From Aptenodytes patagonicus (Eukaryota; Chordata; Aves; Sphenisciformes; Spheniscidae): a stretch of DNA of 64,000 nt. This document shows, piece by piece, positions 21,534 to 44,555 of this stretch. The notes below the pieces were generated by a model, which had not been told where the DNA came from, made no database searches, and worked only from the letters and a program-made list of their open reading frames with translations. Each line of letters opens with the position of its first letter. Within the stretch, counting starts at the first letter, position 1. The translations under genes and the position numbers were made by a program. The stretch lies in NCBI RefSeq assembly GCF_965638725.1, contig NC_134960.1, positions 7,442,501-7,506,500 of the forward strand. The letters run 5' to 3'.

Positions 21534-24500
21534 GAGGGGGGTGAGGGTTAGGTGTGAGGCGACCCAAAGCCTGGCACGTAGCTGAGATAGCCCCTTTCAG
21601 CAGTTAGTTGTAGCTGTAGATTGAGGCAGTAATACTGGGCGCTTACATAGCGAGGTCGTCCGTACCGGTGTATCAGATCGTAGGTGTCTCCCTTGCTCTA
21701 ACTTTTTAGATGAAGGGAGTCATAATTCGAGCAGAAGGAGAGCATGTATCTTACCCTGACTTACCGCATGACCTTGGCTGGATCCGAGGTTAAGCCAAGA
21801 TTTAAATGCGAAGTAGTGCTTGTATGAAGACTTTCCAGCCTCTTGTAAGGCCCTAGATATACTTGCTGGAGGAAAACCAGAGAAAATGCTTCCATACATT
21901 TTTCAGGTACATTTTAGTCTTGATCTGGATGATCTAATGTGTTACTAATTCTTGATGGGCTTACCTGGTGACCCTTTATGTTAAGAGTTGCATGCATATA
22001 GTAGGTATTCTTTACAAAGAAAGTGGTATTTTTTTTGTTTTCACAATTGGTTGAAAGCAGCATTTGCAGCAAGCCGCCATGTTTCCAGTGTATGCTATTT
22101 TTGTCTAGCCGGTGCTCTCACAGCCAGGACTGACAGCTTTAGGAAATGTGGACACTGCTATCAAGCTCTGAAAGCTAATGCTTCCAGGTGCCCTAAATCA
22201 AATGTGGTGTGTGTTGGATTGTTTTTAGCTAACAAGACTTCTTAGATTGGTGTCATAAAGAGAAGGGAGTGCAGAAGCTGACAGACAAAAACTGCATTTC
22301 AAACCTTTTCTGAAATCTTCCCTTTGACCAAGTTTTCACTTTTCTTATTCTCTCTCTGTAAAGAATAAGCCTAATGATTTTGCTAAAAAGATAGTTCTGT
22401 GATACTTCCGTGATACTGGTGGTAGGATGTTCACATCCTGTGAACTGAGCTCACCTTTTCCTGGGGTGTTTCAGTCAGTATACTTCATGTTGTGAAGTTG
22501 TGAGTGTAGCTTTAAAAAAAAAAAAAAGCTTAGTGGATGGAACATATAGCTAAATAGAACGCTAGCTGTAAGTATTTACATGCTTAAGGTCTTATATCCT
22601 AATAGTCACAGAACATCTTTATGATGAAGATCTCCCAACTTTTTTGATAGCATCACATGTCCCAGGGACTAGTTTGCCTGAAAGGCAGTGTTAAAACATG
22701 GTAGAAAGTGTAATTGTACAAAATCTGTTAGAAAAAGAATCAAATCAACGTTGGAACCTTTGCAAATGTGTATCTTATTTTTAAGTGTGAATCTTCTTTT
22801 AAAATCTTATTTTTAAAAGGATCTTGTATACATCAGATGCTAAATAGTGGTCTCCAGTTCTTGACCTGTGTGAATTGGGCAACTACCTTATTTTTGCTAG
22901 GTTGTATTCTTTTAAGTGTGAACTCCTTAAGTTGAAGCCTAGAAAACACAAAGTTAAGGTAGAAGACCTGGTGGACAAGATTTCCTTTGTGTATGTGGGT
23001 CAAGTGTAAACATCAGGATTTTCTGTAGGGATTCTTTGCATTTGCAGTCTAAGAAGCAACAAAAACATTCATGACTTGTTTGTACTGTAGTTATGAGACC
23101 ACTGCTCTACTGCTCATTTTGTTGCTGGCACAACAGTATCAATAGAGTTCAACACAACAGATGATACTCGAAGTTTGAACATCTTAATTCTAAATATGAA
23201 ATCTTTATGCACCTAATGAAACAGCAAGCTCTTTGTTGGTTCAGAAAGATAGTGTTTTCTTTTTTGCCTTGCAAATTGTAAGGTGAACATATACAGAGGA
23301 ACACTTTTTAATGAAAGTAAATTAAAGCAAAGATGGTGTTACTATAAGTGCATATTGATATTTCTGTTCATAACAGTAGTACCTGTTGAGAGAGCACTCA
23401 AGGTTAGCATAAATGGCTTGTTTGAGGAGTTAGAAAACATTTGAATTGATTATTCTAGTTTTTAGTACTAGAAACGGCCTTTTTGTCCGACTAAGTAACA
23501 TGATGAATGAAGAATCAAAGAGGAAATCAAAGTAGAGCAGGGCTCTGGTGGTGCTAGTTGTGATGCTGGCTGTAGTCTGCTGTACTTGAAACAAACCAAA
23601 GGTGAAAGTGATAGTTTTGTCTAGAAGACTCGATACTTTTTTACAGGTGCCTATGTAAAATCTCCAGAGTTGAAGTAATTATTAACTTCTTGCTGAAACT
23701 GCTAATAGACTTGATAATCTTCAGCTATCTTGTTGAGTAATTAAAAAAAAAAAAGAAAAAAAACCTTAAAAAGCCTGATCTTCAGCTACTCCAAAAGAAT
23801 CCCTAAAACTTCTAAAACGTTGCAGGCAGTGAGTATTATACTGGTCTGAGCTCCTAGTTTTGCTATATTAAGTCTGGACCTCTTCCAGAATGACATAGCT
23901 GGTGGAGTACTGCTTTCAGAGCTAGAAGATTGTGAGCTGTCAGTTATGTACAAATAATCTGTTATGAACCTGATTCCTTGCTGAGGCAAATATGAAATAC
24001 TGCGTTCTAAAATGCTGGTGACCATCTTCCATTTTTCTTGTGCATTGCCCTGTACTGTTTCTCATTTCACTTATGACTGCTATTAGGCTGACTTTCTGTT
24101 TGTTTTTAAGTTTCTAAAACTTAAAGTTAAAAGTTAAAACTTAAAACTTGAGTGATGGATCACTCTTAAGTGCTAGGATCCAGTCTATATATGAAGGTTA
24201 AGAGTCTTCTGTGGCTAAAATGGGTAGAGGTGAGAGTTGACTCTCTTTACAGGTATCTGTTGCTTGACACGCAGAAAATATTTTGTTAAATCTTAATCCT
24301 GATGATTTTAATCACAGTGGGAGCGAGCTTGAATTTCACTGTAATGTCTGTGTAGCGACGTGTTCTAATCTATTCTTCTGACTGCTTATGTGTAACTCTT
24401 GCTTTTTACTTTAAGAAGCTGCGGTGGAGCCAAATGGAAAAATTGCAGACCTAAGAGAAGACGACTGGACCTGCTGCCAACTTCATCGAGTTGTTGGAGC

Positions 24501-26238
24501 AGCTCTTGAATGTCAAAACAAAACCTGTTCTAATGGCAAAATCATAGGGTCTAAGTAGCTACTTTATCATGAAGCAGTCTGGAAAGCCATACAGGCATAA
24601 AGCTGACTTATTTTTCACTAAAAAAATGAGTAAACAAACCATTCAGACTAGCACTATCCTACTACCCTTTAGGATGAAATTTGCATGGTTAAAAATGTAA
24701 TTTACAGAAAAACATTACTTCTAATTGTAGGGTAAACAAGGTTGGAATAGGTCCAGTTAGAAATGAGAAAGCTCTTCACCCAGGTATAGGAGAAAGTCTG
24801 ATTTATGATTATTAAAAAACGTGTAGGAATATTTCTGTGAATTCTCAAGGCTTTGAGTTTTGAGAGAACTCAGATTTTCAAGAGGAGTTAGCCTTGTACT
24901 TCTGCCAAATCACAAGGGCCAGTTTTTTTTCTGTAATGCTAAATGCGACATAGCGCTCTTTTTGTGATGATATGAAGTGTAACTAGTTCAGGGCAGATCA
25001 TCTTAGCTTAATGTTACAGCAGGTCCCTCTACAGCAGCCTTGCTTAACTTTTTTTTTCAGTGGCAAGATTATTTCCAGCTTTTCTCTATCAAACTGAAGC
25101 AGGATATAAGCAGCTCCCAGAACTGTTCGAGTATAAAAAGGAGAGGGGATGAGGCATGTTCCATTCATTTTGGAGCTGTTTACCTAACATACCTGGTTAC
25201 AGCTTCTCAGCAATTGAGAACTATACTGCTGGAAATGCACAAAGGAATTAAAAGGAATTTGTGCATGTACAAATAGTCACACTATTGTGACTGTCTTGGG
25301 GGCAGCTGTTGTTGGAGGATGATCAAATTGTCTATATGTGCTTTAAAAATAAAAATATTGACTGACCTGTATGGGAAGACCTATTGCAAGTGAAGTTGTC
25401 TCATGAAAAAAAAAAAATCCCCAAATAGTGATTGAGCTTCAGGTTGTACTTCTGAGACTGTGTACCAGTCTGTTTTTAATGGCAGAGTCCTGCCACAGGA
25501 GGAATTTAGCAAAGCAGCTATCAATCCAGGGCTCCCTTCTTGCCTTTTGGGCATCCAAAAGTACCAGAGATTAAGATGTCTAATTTGGTGCTTTTGTTTG
25601 TTTTTAGGCAATAAAGCTTAGGTAGTAGCAACTTGTATTTGTGTGTTTAGTTCTAGAGCTTCCACCTTGCCTACTCTGTATCTCCTTTGTGTAATGAGTA
25701 GGAAACTTCTGGTAACTTGTTGAGAGATGCGAAGCCATATTGAGACATCTGAGAACAGAAGACAAACAAGTCACTTCCCCTATCATAATTCTATAGTGTA
25801 AATTATTGAAACAAAAGTAAGTAATAAACTGCTTGTGAAACTCAGTGTGCTGATCTGTTTGTAACATAAGAAATAACTTAGGTATGTGTCTTCCAAGTTT
25901 GAGTAGTTTTCTCCTGTGACACGGTAGAGCAGAACTTTCCGAAAAGTAATGCTGAATGCCTTAGCTGCAGTCTAAAGGGGAACTCCAGATATTTGGCTGC
26001 TGAAAGGTGACCCTTGCTAGGTCATGGGCATAGGGCAGCTGTTACAAATATTAACTTACAATAAAACCTGTTTCTTGCTGCTAACTGTAAGGAAGGACTC
26101 AAATGCTTATGCTGCTTCTGCAGAAATGCTATCCTTCCTCTCTTTTTGTATCACTAGTTTTTGTGTTGCTGAATAGAAGTGATGATTGAGTGATACAAAG
26201 TAGAAATTTGGAAGCCGGTTGAGATAGCTTTAGAAAGG

Positions 26239-26305
26239 AAGAAAGAAAAAAAAAAAAAAACAAACCAAAACCCTGACAAAAAACCCCCAAACCCACACCA
26301 AAACA
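26239..26305. repeat. A-run followed by an A/C-rich tract
   Basis: An A homopolymer is followed by CAAACC- and AAACCCCC-like units. Such tracts are common in bird introns and may be decayed retroposon tails. Confidence 0.7.
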
Positions 26306-29300
26306 GACCTGGCACTTAGGGAAGGCAAAGTGTTTTGAGGGAAGAATCCAAGAAAAACAGTTGGTGAGAAACTCTTGTGATACCACTTACCTTTAATACC
26401 AAACTTTTAAGATTCTTTTCTTCTCCCCTTTTAAACGGGACGTAATTTGCTGTTTGTCTTTAGACAGTAGGTGGACCTTCATGCTCCTAACTACAGGAAT
26501 AGTATCTAGTATCTTTTTCCTTCCCCAGATGAACATTTGTTACTGTACCGGTATAGATGCTGGTCTCAACTAGCTTAACTTACTCTTTAGGTAGTCGTCT
26601 TTGTATTTTGTTTCTCTGCTTTTAAGCTTAATGCTCTAGAAATTATATTCTCTGAAATGGTCGCTGTTCTTTTAGATTCTGAATAATAGCACTAGAAATC
26701 TTCCCTTCGTCTTTCTTGCTTGGCAGAGCTGAATGATACAAGAAACACTGGATTTTGTCTACAAACTGGCAGACTCCATCATATCCATCAACTTGTGGAT
26801 CACGCTTAGGTTTGTTAGCAAAAACACAGGCGGACTTCTAGAATGACAGCTCTTCTGCAGCAATTCATGGTTTGTTTATTTGTATTCTATAGCGTTTAAA
26901 GGGCTGTGCGTTGCTGCTGAGTAAGGCTTCCCATCTGCTGCTGGCAAGCAGAGGGGTTTTTCACTACTAGCATGGGCAGTGTTGAATGTAATTCTGAATA
27001 ACTTTTTAATCTTGTACTGAAAATGTTTTTCTTGCGCTTAAATTTGGATTGACTGCTTGGGTACTTCGATTAGAAAATAGTTAAGCTTCTAATTTGATTT
27101 TTCTTATCCATATGTTAGTGTAATGTCTAGCTTTTCTATAGTGTCCATCATCAGTATGTCTCAAAGAGCTTCAGAAGGGGGTTCAGGTATTGCTCTGCCT
27201 TCTGCAGCATCAGGATAATTAAGCACAGAGAAAGCTGTTTGCCCAAGGATGCAGCATTCTGGTTGCTGCATGATTATTTTTTTAGGATCCAGCTCCTTTT
27301 AACACCTCAAGTACCCAATGAACTTAGGCACTGCCTGTCTTTGTAGGTTGTGTGGTTGTCATACAGTAGACACTAGTCGCTGTAAGTGAATGGAGAAACG
27401 GCAGTGTTAAAATGTGGATCTGGATCCTCAGACTTATTAGGTGTTGGTTTTAAAGATTATTAATAAAGGCTTCTCTGTCTGCATGATATATCTAGCACTT
27501 CACACTGCTGCTTCTGGAAGTTCCTAGTGAATACGTGTATCTTATGGACTATCTTAACGTTTCCAGAAGATACTAGTAGGAGTTGAATGCTGGTAACCTC
27601 ACAACTTGTTCCAATTTGATCTTTAAATATTTTATTATTCATTGGATAAGTTATCCCATCACTCAGCTTTCAGGCTCTGGCTTACAAGTGTTTTGCCTCC
27701 TGTGAAATAGTGCTACCTTTAAGGTAACTTCTTTCAAACAGAATACTTTCCCTCTGAATTTGTCAAAAATACAGAAGAGTTGAACTGGTTGCAGGCAGGC
27801 AGCTGTCTGCAATGGCTTCTGTATAAAATACAGGCTGTATTGCTGTGACGCTGTTCCCTGTGACATTGTCTACTTCTGCGTCCAGTGGGAGGCGAGTAAT
27901 GAGACCCATTTTTTAAAGGAGATTAGTGTTTTGAGACTTCAGTTGCCCACCTATTTGAGGTGCTTTTTCAGGACTTCATAATTTAGGCTCAGGGTCAACA
28001 ACTAGGTTTTGGGGTTTTTTGTTCCCCTCAGATAGTTAAAGCTGTATTAAAGTAAGAAGGGCATCTCGTATGTCAGTATCTGGTATCTTGTAATGTTTTA
28101 AATATGCATTTTGTTGAAAAGGTTTACATTACTCTTCCTACTTGAGAGCAAGCTGGTGTAACGATATAAATCCCCAGTTGAGACGGGTGCTGGAATTTGC
28201 TGAGTGATGCAAGTTTAGCTTGTTTGTGTTTCATTGTTCACTCTGTAACGTTTTGTGTCACAGTTCACACAGGTACCAGCTTCTCTTTTTGCTTAGTCAG
28301 CAGCACTAGCAGATAACTAGTCATGTAAAATGTATGGAGAGTTGGAATTAACTGGAATTGTTTTGCTTTTGTTGTTCAACTTTTAATCTATATCATGCCT
28401 GTTGGAGGCATATTAGGAGTTTTATTAATAATTTTTTTGTACTGGCTATTTTTTTTCTTGTCCAAAGCAGCAGTAGTAACTGCTTCTAGTGCTGGTTACT
28501 CCATGTAGATAAATGGTTTGTGGCTTTGAACATGTCCACCTGTTGCTAAGCAACTTGGAGAAATCCCAAATGACACTTAATTATGCAATCCTATTAACTA
28601 TTGACCAGACCTTTAATGAGCAGCAAAATTGCTGTTTGCCAGCTTTGTAGCACGATGGGCTTAGATACGGACACCTTTTTTACATGTGAGCTTCTCTGGG
28701 TGATTCTTAAGTTTTCAAAAAGCCTTTTTATGTTAAGGAATTGATTGATATCAAAATGAGGGAGTAGAGTTGCATAAAAGTTTGACATTCTGGTTTAGAG
28801 GGGAAAAATATCTTCATCTGGGTAACACGTCAATCATACCATCAGAGTTGCTTTTGTATAGTTAGAGGTAAAGTTGTAGAAATGAAAGATCTGAATTATA
28901 TTTCACAGAAGCTGGTTAGGCTGTTGGAAACAGTGTAACAGCTCTGTGAGAATATCTTAGTCAGTTAAACCTGCAATTAAAAGGATGGGGGGGCAAACAT
29001 GACTGTTCTGGTACTCCATAAACTCTAGCAATTTGTAGAGATGGGCAGGAATGTAATATCAAATGAGTCATCTTATAGCACACGAATAGCCAGAAGAGAA
29101 AGTGTGAACTGCTATAGGGTTGTTCCCTGTATCTGCTGTGTAATATTCCAGTCAAACAGAACTATAATGCATTGTAGTAACTTTGGATTTTTTTGAGACT
29201 GTTTCTTACATTGAAATGCAAGTCAAAAATATGGAAATTAAGATGGCATAGAACAAAGGCATAAGGATAATGTTAAAAACAAACCGTGGCCTTTTTAGAA

Positions 29301-31455
29301 TATGCTTCAATGTAAATTTTAACTTGTCTTTGTGTTAGTACTGACATTTTTCTTGACAGAAGATGTTTAAAATTGCTGCGCACTTTAGGAATTGAAGCTT
29401 GGGATTTTCTGACTTGCAAGTTTTATTTCAGTGGAGTCTGGTCCTCTGGCTTGTTACATCAGGCTAAGTGGGTTCTGCAGTCACTGGTTGTCCTGAGAGC
29501 CTGAACATTATATGAGGTACGTTGGAGAGATTTTTGTTACGTGTAGGAAGTCTAGCAGAAACAAGATTCAGACTAAACTCCTTGTCTGATTTAAAAAAAA
29601 AAAAAGAGTTGAGACAGCAATGGTTAGTTCACTTTCACTGTGTAGCAATTTGATGAGAAAATACTAACCAATGCTAGCTGTTAGGTGTTCTTTGAGTCTA
29701 TTATTTTTCTGAATACTAATATGCTAATAGGTTTTGTGGACCTAAATCTAAATTTGCTAATACAGAATTTACATAAATGGCTCTAATTTACATAACTGCA
29801 CTTTAGAAATTCAGTGCCTGGCACTGATTTTCTGCCAAGTAGGAGCATTGTAACAGATGGCGGAATTTTCCACCAGCCAGGTGATAACCACTGTAAAGGA
29901 GGTATTTGTCTTCCCGTAAGTCTCTTGGCTTAAGGAAAGGGCTCAGTTGTGTTGCAGACTTGTTCTAGTATATTTGTTATAATTTGAATAATTCAATTAC
30001 ATATATGGAGTAATATGAATGAATGTTTATGAATGAATCTTAAATCATCTGATTTTCAGCTTTTCCTGTCAATTTTCACCCTTTCATCATTATCTCAATT
30101 GACATGAAAATGTGTGGATAAGCTTCTATCAGGAGTAACGTAGTGACAGTTCAAGCATTTGGTACTATTATGCTCTGTGCAGTAGAAATGCAGTATAAAA
30201 TATTTGCAGTTATTCTTAGGTCAAGGAATAGTGGAGTAATGAATTGCTCATGAGTGGTAGGGAGCAAATATTCTCTCTGGAGATGCTTGGCTTCTATCAT
30301 TCAGGTTGTGGTGGCTGGAGAACAAGAACAGATGGCAACTGGCAGTGTAGCAGCAGGTGCAGCAGGAGTAAAAACAGATTGTTGTCATCCTCTGATTAGG
30401 TCATGTAAAGGTTTTTCCCACTTCTTTTCAGATGTGCTTAATAAGAACTGGGCACTCTGCTATTCTTCTTTCCATGTTAAGAGTTCTCAGATTTTTTTTT
30501 TCCACCCTTAGCAGTAGGGAAGTCCTTTGATTTTTTTTTTTTTAGCATGTAAATATGACAGACATAATCAGCACAAGCCACTTTACTTTCAGTATGTCTT
30601 CAGTGCAGCATTGGGACAGCTCAGAACAGCATTGAAAATGATGTGCTAGTGGGTTAATACAGGTGAGGACTCTCGCTGAAGAAGAGAAATCTGAAAGAGC
30701 TTTTGGTGCATGAGCTGTTGAAATTTGAGTGCTACAGGTAACGGTTTACCATTATGTGAGGATGTCAAGCTTTGTCCATTCATACTCTAGAAACAATTGA
30801 AAATAATTCTCAAGAGCCTGATTCAGCACTTAACAGAATTGAGTAGAAAACCTGCCTATTGACATCTATAGGAATAAGCTTGAATTACAGGGGAAACTAG
30901 TCTTTACAAAGAAATTAAATGCTCCCCCTGCACCTTCCCCACCCTCTCCTTGCCAAAAAAAACAAACCAGAAAAAGAAGAGTGAACAAGCAATATGTGTA
31001 TGCTCTTTTATATAGAGCTCTTGTCATACTCCAGAGAGTGATCTTGGGGGATGTGGTAGGACTGGCTTTCTAACTGTAAACTTGCAGCAGAGGCAAGTTT
31101 TTTAACTGTTGTGGAGCAATTAAGTCTTGCATTGTCAGTTAAGCTGACTGGATCTAAAAGTGCAGGTCTTGTCTGTCTGCCATTTCTACTCCCACTGCTT
31201 TAGGGTTGTCCTGCCCCTTGTAATGATAGAGCTTCACAAGTGCTTGACAGGAAACAAAGTTAAATGAGGAAATCAGCAGTGGTACCCACAATTTAGCCTT
31301 ACTTTACCTGTGGTGTTTTTTTCTTACCGTCTGATAATATTTTGTGGGGATCTAATTTAACATGCACTAGAAGGCAAACAAGTTCATATCTTTGAGGTTT
31401 TTGTCACTTCAGACTGTGCTTGGTCTTGGACATCTGTATCTGTAATACATTACGC

Positions 31456-31740
31456 TTACAATTTGAAGGCTTCTTCAAAACCACAGATAACTGGGAGCTT
31501 CCTAAAATGAAAGCGGTCTGCAGAATCTGAGCGCTTCCTGCGCGCCAGATCCAGCCATGGAGTATCGCTTTCTTTCTGCACGGTTAGCTCTTGAAAATAT
31601 CCTCGAACAACTGAAAGCTTCTGAATGTGTTGAAAAGCCTTTTTCAGTTCTAAGTCATCCTTTCTGCACGTTATCATGTAAGTAACACTTCCTTGTATGG
31701 TGGTGGTACACATACTTCCTACTGAAAGAGCAGGTGCTCA
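31456..31740 (-). other. unidentified antisense open reading frame in G3BP1 intron 1
   Basis: On the minus strand an 85-codon frame runs from an ATG at 31713 to a TAA at 31456-31458. It extends a few codons further upstream, where CTGCTCTTTCAG looks like a splice acceptor. The translation is hydrophilic and balanced (for example DTPWLDLARRKRSDSADRF), unlike chance frames in AT-rich intron. About eight CpGs fall in 180 bp, while the surrounding intron has very few. I do not recognise the protein. It could be a terminal exon of an antisense gene, a fragment of a retrocopy or unknown mobile element, or chance. No poly(A) tail or flanking duplication is evident. Confidence 0.3.
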
Positions 31741-31888
31741 TGTGTACGCATCCTCGAGCCTGTCCGATCTTTCTCCCCTGTATTTAAACTTACAAAAAGT
31801 GCATTTAAAAAATAGAATGGGTATTTTATTTTTAAACTTACAAAGTGAAAAATGGGGGGTGGGTGGGTGTTAAAAGCAGAGCAAAACA

Positions 31889-32390
31889 CATAGAATCATA
31901 GAATCATAGAATCATTGAGGTTGGAAAAGACCTCTAAGATTGTCGAGTCCAACCGTCAACCCAACACCACCATGCCCACTAAACCATGTCCCTAAGCGCC
32001 TCATCTACACGTCTTTTAAATACCTCCAGGGATGGGGACTCCACCACTTCCCTGGGCAGCCTGTTCCAATGTTTCACCACTCTTTCAGTACAGAAATTTT
32101 TCCTTACATCCAATCTAAACCTCCCCTGGCGCAACTTGAGGCCATTTCCTCTCGTCCTATCGCTTGTTACTTCGGAGAAAAGACCAACACCCACCTCGCT
32201 ACAACCTCCTTTCAGGGAGTTGTAGAGAGCGATGAGGTCTCCTCTCAGCCTCCTTTTCTCCAGGCTGAACAACCCCAGTTCCCTCAGCCGCTCCTCAGAA
32301 GACTTGTTCTCCAGACCCCTCACCAGCCTCGTTGCCCTTCTCTGGACACGCTCCAGCACCTCAACATCCTTCTTGAAGTGAGGGGCCCAA
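31889..32390 (-). mobile_element. 5'-truncated CR1 LINE, antisense to G3BP1
   Basis: The plus strand starts with three tandem CATAGAAT-type units, which are the 3' end of a CR1 element read backwards, followed by the familiar GGTTGGAAAAGACCTCTAAGA segment. The minus strand carries an uninterrupted 126-codon frame (stop at 31979) that is the C-terminal end of the CR1 ORF2 reverse-transcriptase polyprotein, with [10 protein letters not shown] and [11 protein letters not shown]. Only about 500 bp of the 3' end is present, ending in GAGGGGCCCAA, as usual for CR1. The intact frame suggests a fairly young insertion. It cannot move on its own. Confidence 0.95.
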
Positions 32391-34460
32391 TGAATGTATG
32401 CAAAACTATAGCAAATTTTGTTGTTATATTGATAGCACTCTAGTTATATATTCTGTTTTGAACCTTAAACTGCATACCTCCCAGGGTAGGAATTTGTGTA
32501 CTGTGTCTCTGACTAAGTTGGATGCAGTGCATGCTGACCATTGCTGGGAGTTTGGGTGTGATCGCATCCTCAAATATATTATCTGTATGTTCTGCCAGTA
32601 TGGATAAACATTGCCTTGTGTCTTTTGATTAGAGTATGTTGGGTGTTAGACCACAGTTTGAGATATAAGGAATTTGCCAGGTTGATTTGGACTTAGCTTT
32701 ATCCAAAATAGCAGCTTCCATGTTGGTTTTTGTACGTTCTTCGCTTTGGGGTTTGAAGCTTCTGTTTTGCATTCCTGGAACATCCAGCAGTGTGGTTGTA
32801 ACTTCCTTTGCAGGCCTATATATGGTGTGAATTTGAAACTGTCACTGTGATAACACTAACCTGGTAGGTCACCTCTGTCTCTTAAAGCTATAGTCTGTTG
32901 TCCGTTCTTAGCATTTAAGGGACTACTTCTCTGAAATACAACAAATGTAATGAAAGTGTCAAACAAGATCCTTGCATGAGCTGGAACAAGGCTTAGAACA
33001 AGTATATGGGAGAGGCAGTCTGTTTTTCTTCCCCACCCTGCTTTGTTCAGATGATAGTTGTGGGCAACTGTTTACCCAGGATACAGGATGCTGTTATGTA
33101 TAGTGACAAGAGAAAGCTTGTCCTAACATAACTGCCTAGGCATGAACTTTGCAGACTCCATCTGGATCAGTCTGTGCTAGAGGACTACTTAGTTTGACTT
33201 CCTTTTTTCAGTTGATGCTGCCACTTCTTGGAGCTACTTACAGTTGTGCAGTCTTAAATAAAAGCAGATAAGTAAATAATAACTCCTGAATGGCTTTTTA
33301 GAGTGCTCAAGTTAGTAGTGTATTGGTTTTGATTTGCGTGACACACCTGAAGTATGTGCATATTGGATTTGCATACCATGTGTTTGGGAAAGCTGTGTAG
33401 GGGAAGGGATTGGGGGTCAGTAATGGGGAGAAAGTTCTTTCAGCTGCTACATGTCTTTCAATGCCCTTTTGGATAACATCTGTTTGACTCACTGCAGACA
33501 GCACTTTCGCTAGCTCTTTGCTGTCAGCACTACAAGGCCTGAATAGTTGCAGGAAAACTAGCTATCACATATAGTCTATGATACATCAACAGCAAAACTG
33601 TCCACTAAGCACCCATTCTGCTACCTGTTGGTATAATTGAGTATAAGCAGAAAATCTACTTTTGTTTCCTTATTAGGTAGCAAGAATATGCTCTGGTATC
33701 AGTGTTTTTCCCTACCAGTTTGAACCTATTTTGTATGAGTTTGAACAGTGTGTATGAGTATTTGAAAGAAAGGAAACACAGGAATGTGCTTTGGTTTTGC
33801 CTGACCTGGACTGAAGATACCCATATTGTGTAATCTACCTGCAAAGACTTTCTTTTTGTAACTTACAAATCCATGGAAATTAGGTAGAAGGTACCTAGAT
33901 CGATTTGTCCCTGGGCTTAGGTATGGGTGGTACTGTTTATTTAACTGGTCTTCTGGATTTAAGTGGGAGGTGACTTGCTGAGCTTGGTGGAAGCAAGAGA
34001 AGAGCAGCATGCATTTGTTTGTAGCATAGTGATTTTAATATAATCCGATATTCCTCTGCAGCGCTTGTTACAAGCAAGGAGTGCTGTGCTGCTGATAAAA
34101 ATAGATTGGACTTGCTCTGATCTTTTAAAAATGCCCTTAATACAGTAGCACAGGCTTTGCCTTAGAACATCTGACTTTTAATTCTGATTGTGAAGTCAGG
34201 TGGGGTAAGTAGAACTTGGATCGACTGTAAATGACTTAGCCACTTAGCAAATCCTCTTGAAGAACCATACTTGCTTGCCACCTGCTTTTTACTGAGGGTA
34301 TGTAGGATGATTAAATGCTGGCATGTTATGAGGTAATCTCCCTCGCCCATGCAGCCTCTCCCACTGCTGGTTTGGTACCCAGCAGTTCTCTCGTCAGCAC
34401 CAAAGACTGATGACTCTGAAAACGTATCGGTTAAACTGCTTACTGTGGTAAAACAGCTAA

Positions 34461-43693
<9,233 letters not shown>

Positions 43694-44555
43694 ATGCATC
43701 ACGGATGTTGACATGGTGGCGCAAACCCTTTTTCCTGCAGATTTGTGAATTTCAGCCTTGGGTATCTTGGAATGTGGCCCTAGCCTGTATAGACTGCTAC
43801 GTTTGATACTATTTTGGCCCCTTTTTGTTTGTGTTATGGTTTTGTGATTATTTTTTTCTAGTCCTTGTCCCAGATTCCAGCTTTGTGGAACAACGTTTTA
43901 GGAAAAGTGGATTTTAAAAAGAACTGAATTTTCTTGTTCACCTCAAACTTACGGACTGGATTTTTTTGGTACCAGTGGTCTTTCCTAAAGGAATGTCTCT
44001 TTTATTTTTTTCTTTTTCTTTTTTCCTCCCCCCTTTCTACTGAATTTGGGTGCATTTCAGTCAATGGAATAATATTTCACGTGCATGCGTTCAAGAGCCT
44101 GTAGGATAATATAGTACTTGGCAAGTATTTCAAGGGCAGAAAAACAAAACTATCGATTTATCCTTTGAGGGTCATACGAACATCCTCTGGTCCGGAGATC
44201 TTGCCACTTGAAAAATTGACATTCACCTTTCTCTTTGTGGCGCTGTAAAAGTGGAATAATGGGTATCCGTAGAATCTTTTTTCTTTTGATACATGATCAC
44301 GGAAAGGAATTCGAACTACTGTTTTACCACTTAAATTTTGGATTGTGGGATAGGTTTTAAATGTCTAGAACTTGACTCTTAAAACACTTTTCCTGAACTT
44401 GTGAAATTTTTTATTGAAATAGGGAGTTTTTTTCATGTTTAGTTTGTATTTGTATAAAAAAAGCAAAATTGTTGTGCCTTCTATTTATCTCTCATTCCAG
44501 TCTTGGCAAATTGTTTAAAAAAAAAAAAAATAAAAAAGGTCTAGATTTGCTTTAT
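43694..44555 (+). other. G3BP1: G3BP1 3'UTR (proximal form)
   Basis: T-rich transcribed-type sequence directly after the stop codon, with runs such as TTTTATTTTTTTC. It ends near the AATAAA at 44529-44534, which sits inside a long A run. Part of that A run could cause internal oligo(dT) priming, so the exact end is uncertain. Confidence 0.65.
44529..44534 (+). terminator. G3BP1: proximal poly(A) signal of G3BP1
   Basis: AATAAA 836 bases after the stop codon, followed by a T/G-richer stretch. Further AATAAA hexamers on the same strand at 44979, 46015, 46061, 48748 and 49020 could serve longer 3'UTR forms. Confidence 0.55.

Noticed and set aside
20981-21585. Open frames of 184 and 191 codons with a polyproline run
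   Set aside because: They are read through the C30 homopolymer and CpG island in G3BP1 intron 1. No homology is recognised and no splice structure supports them.
25120-25145. GTTCGAGT as a possible tRNA B box
   Set aside because: There is no matching A box, cloverleaf or terminator around it. No tRNA gene is seen anywhere in the window.
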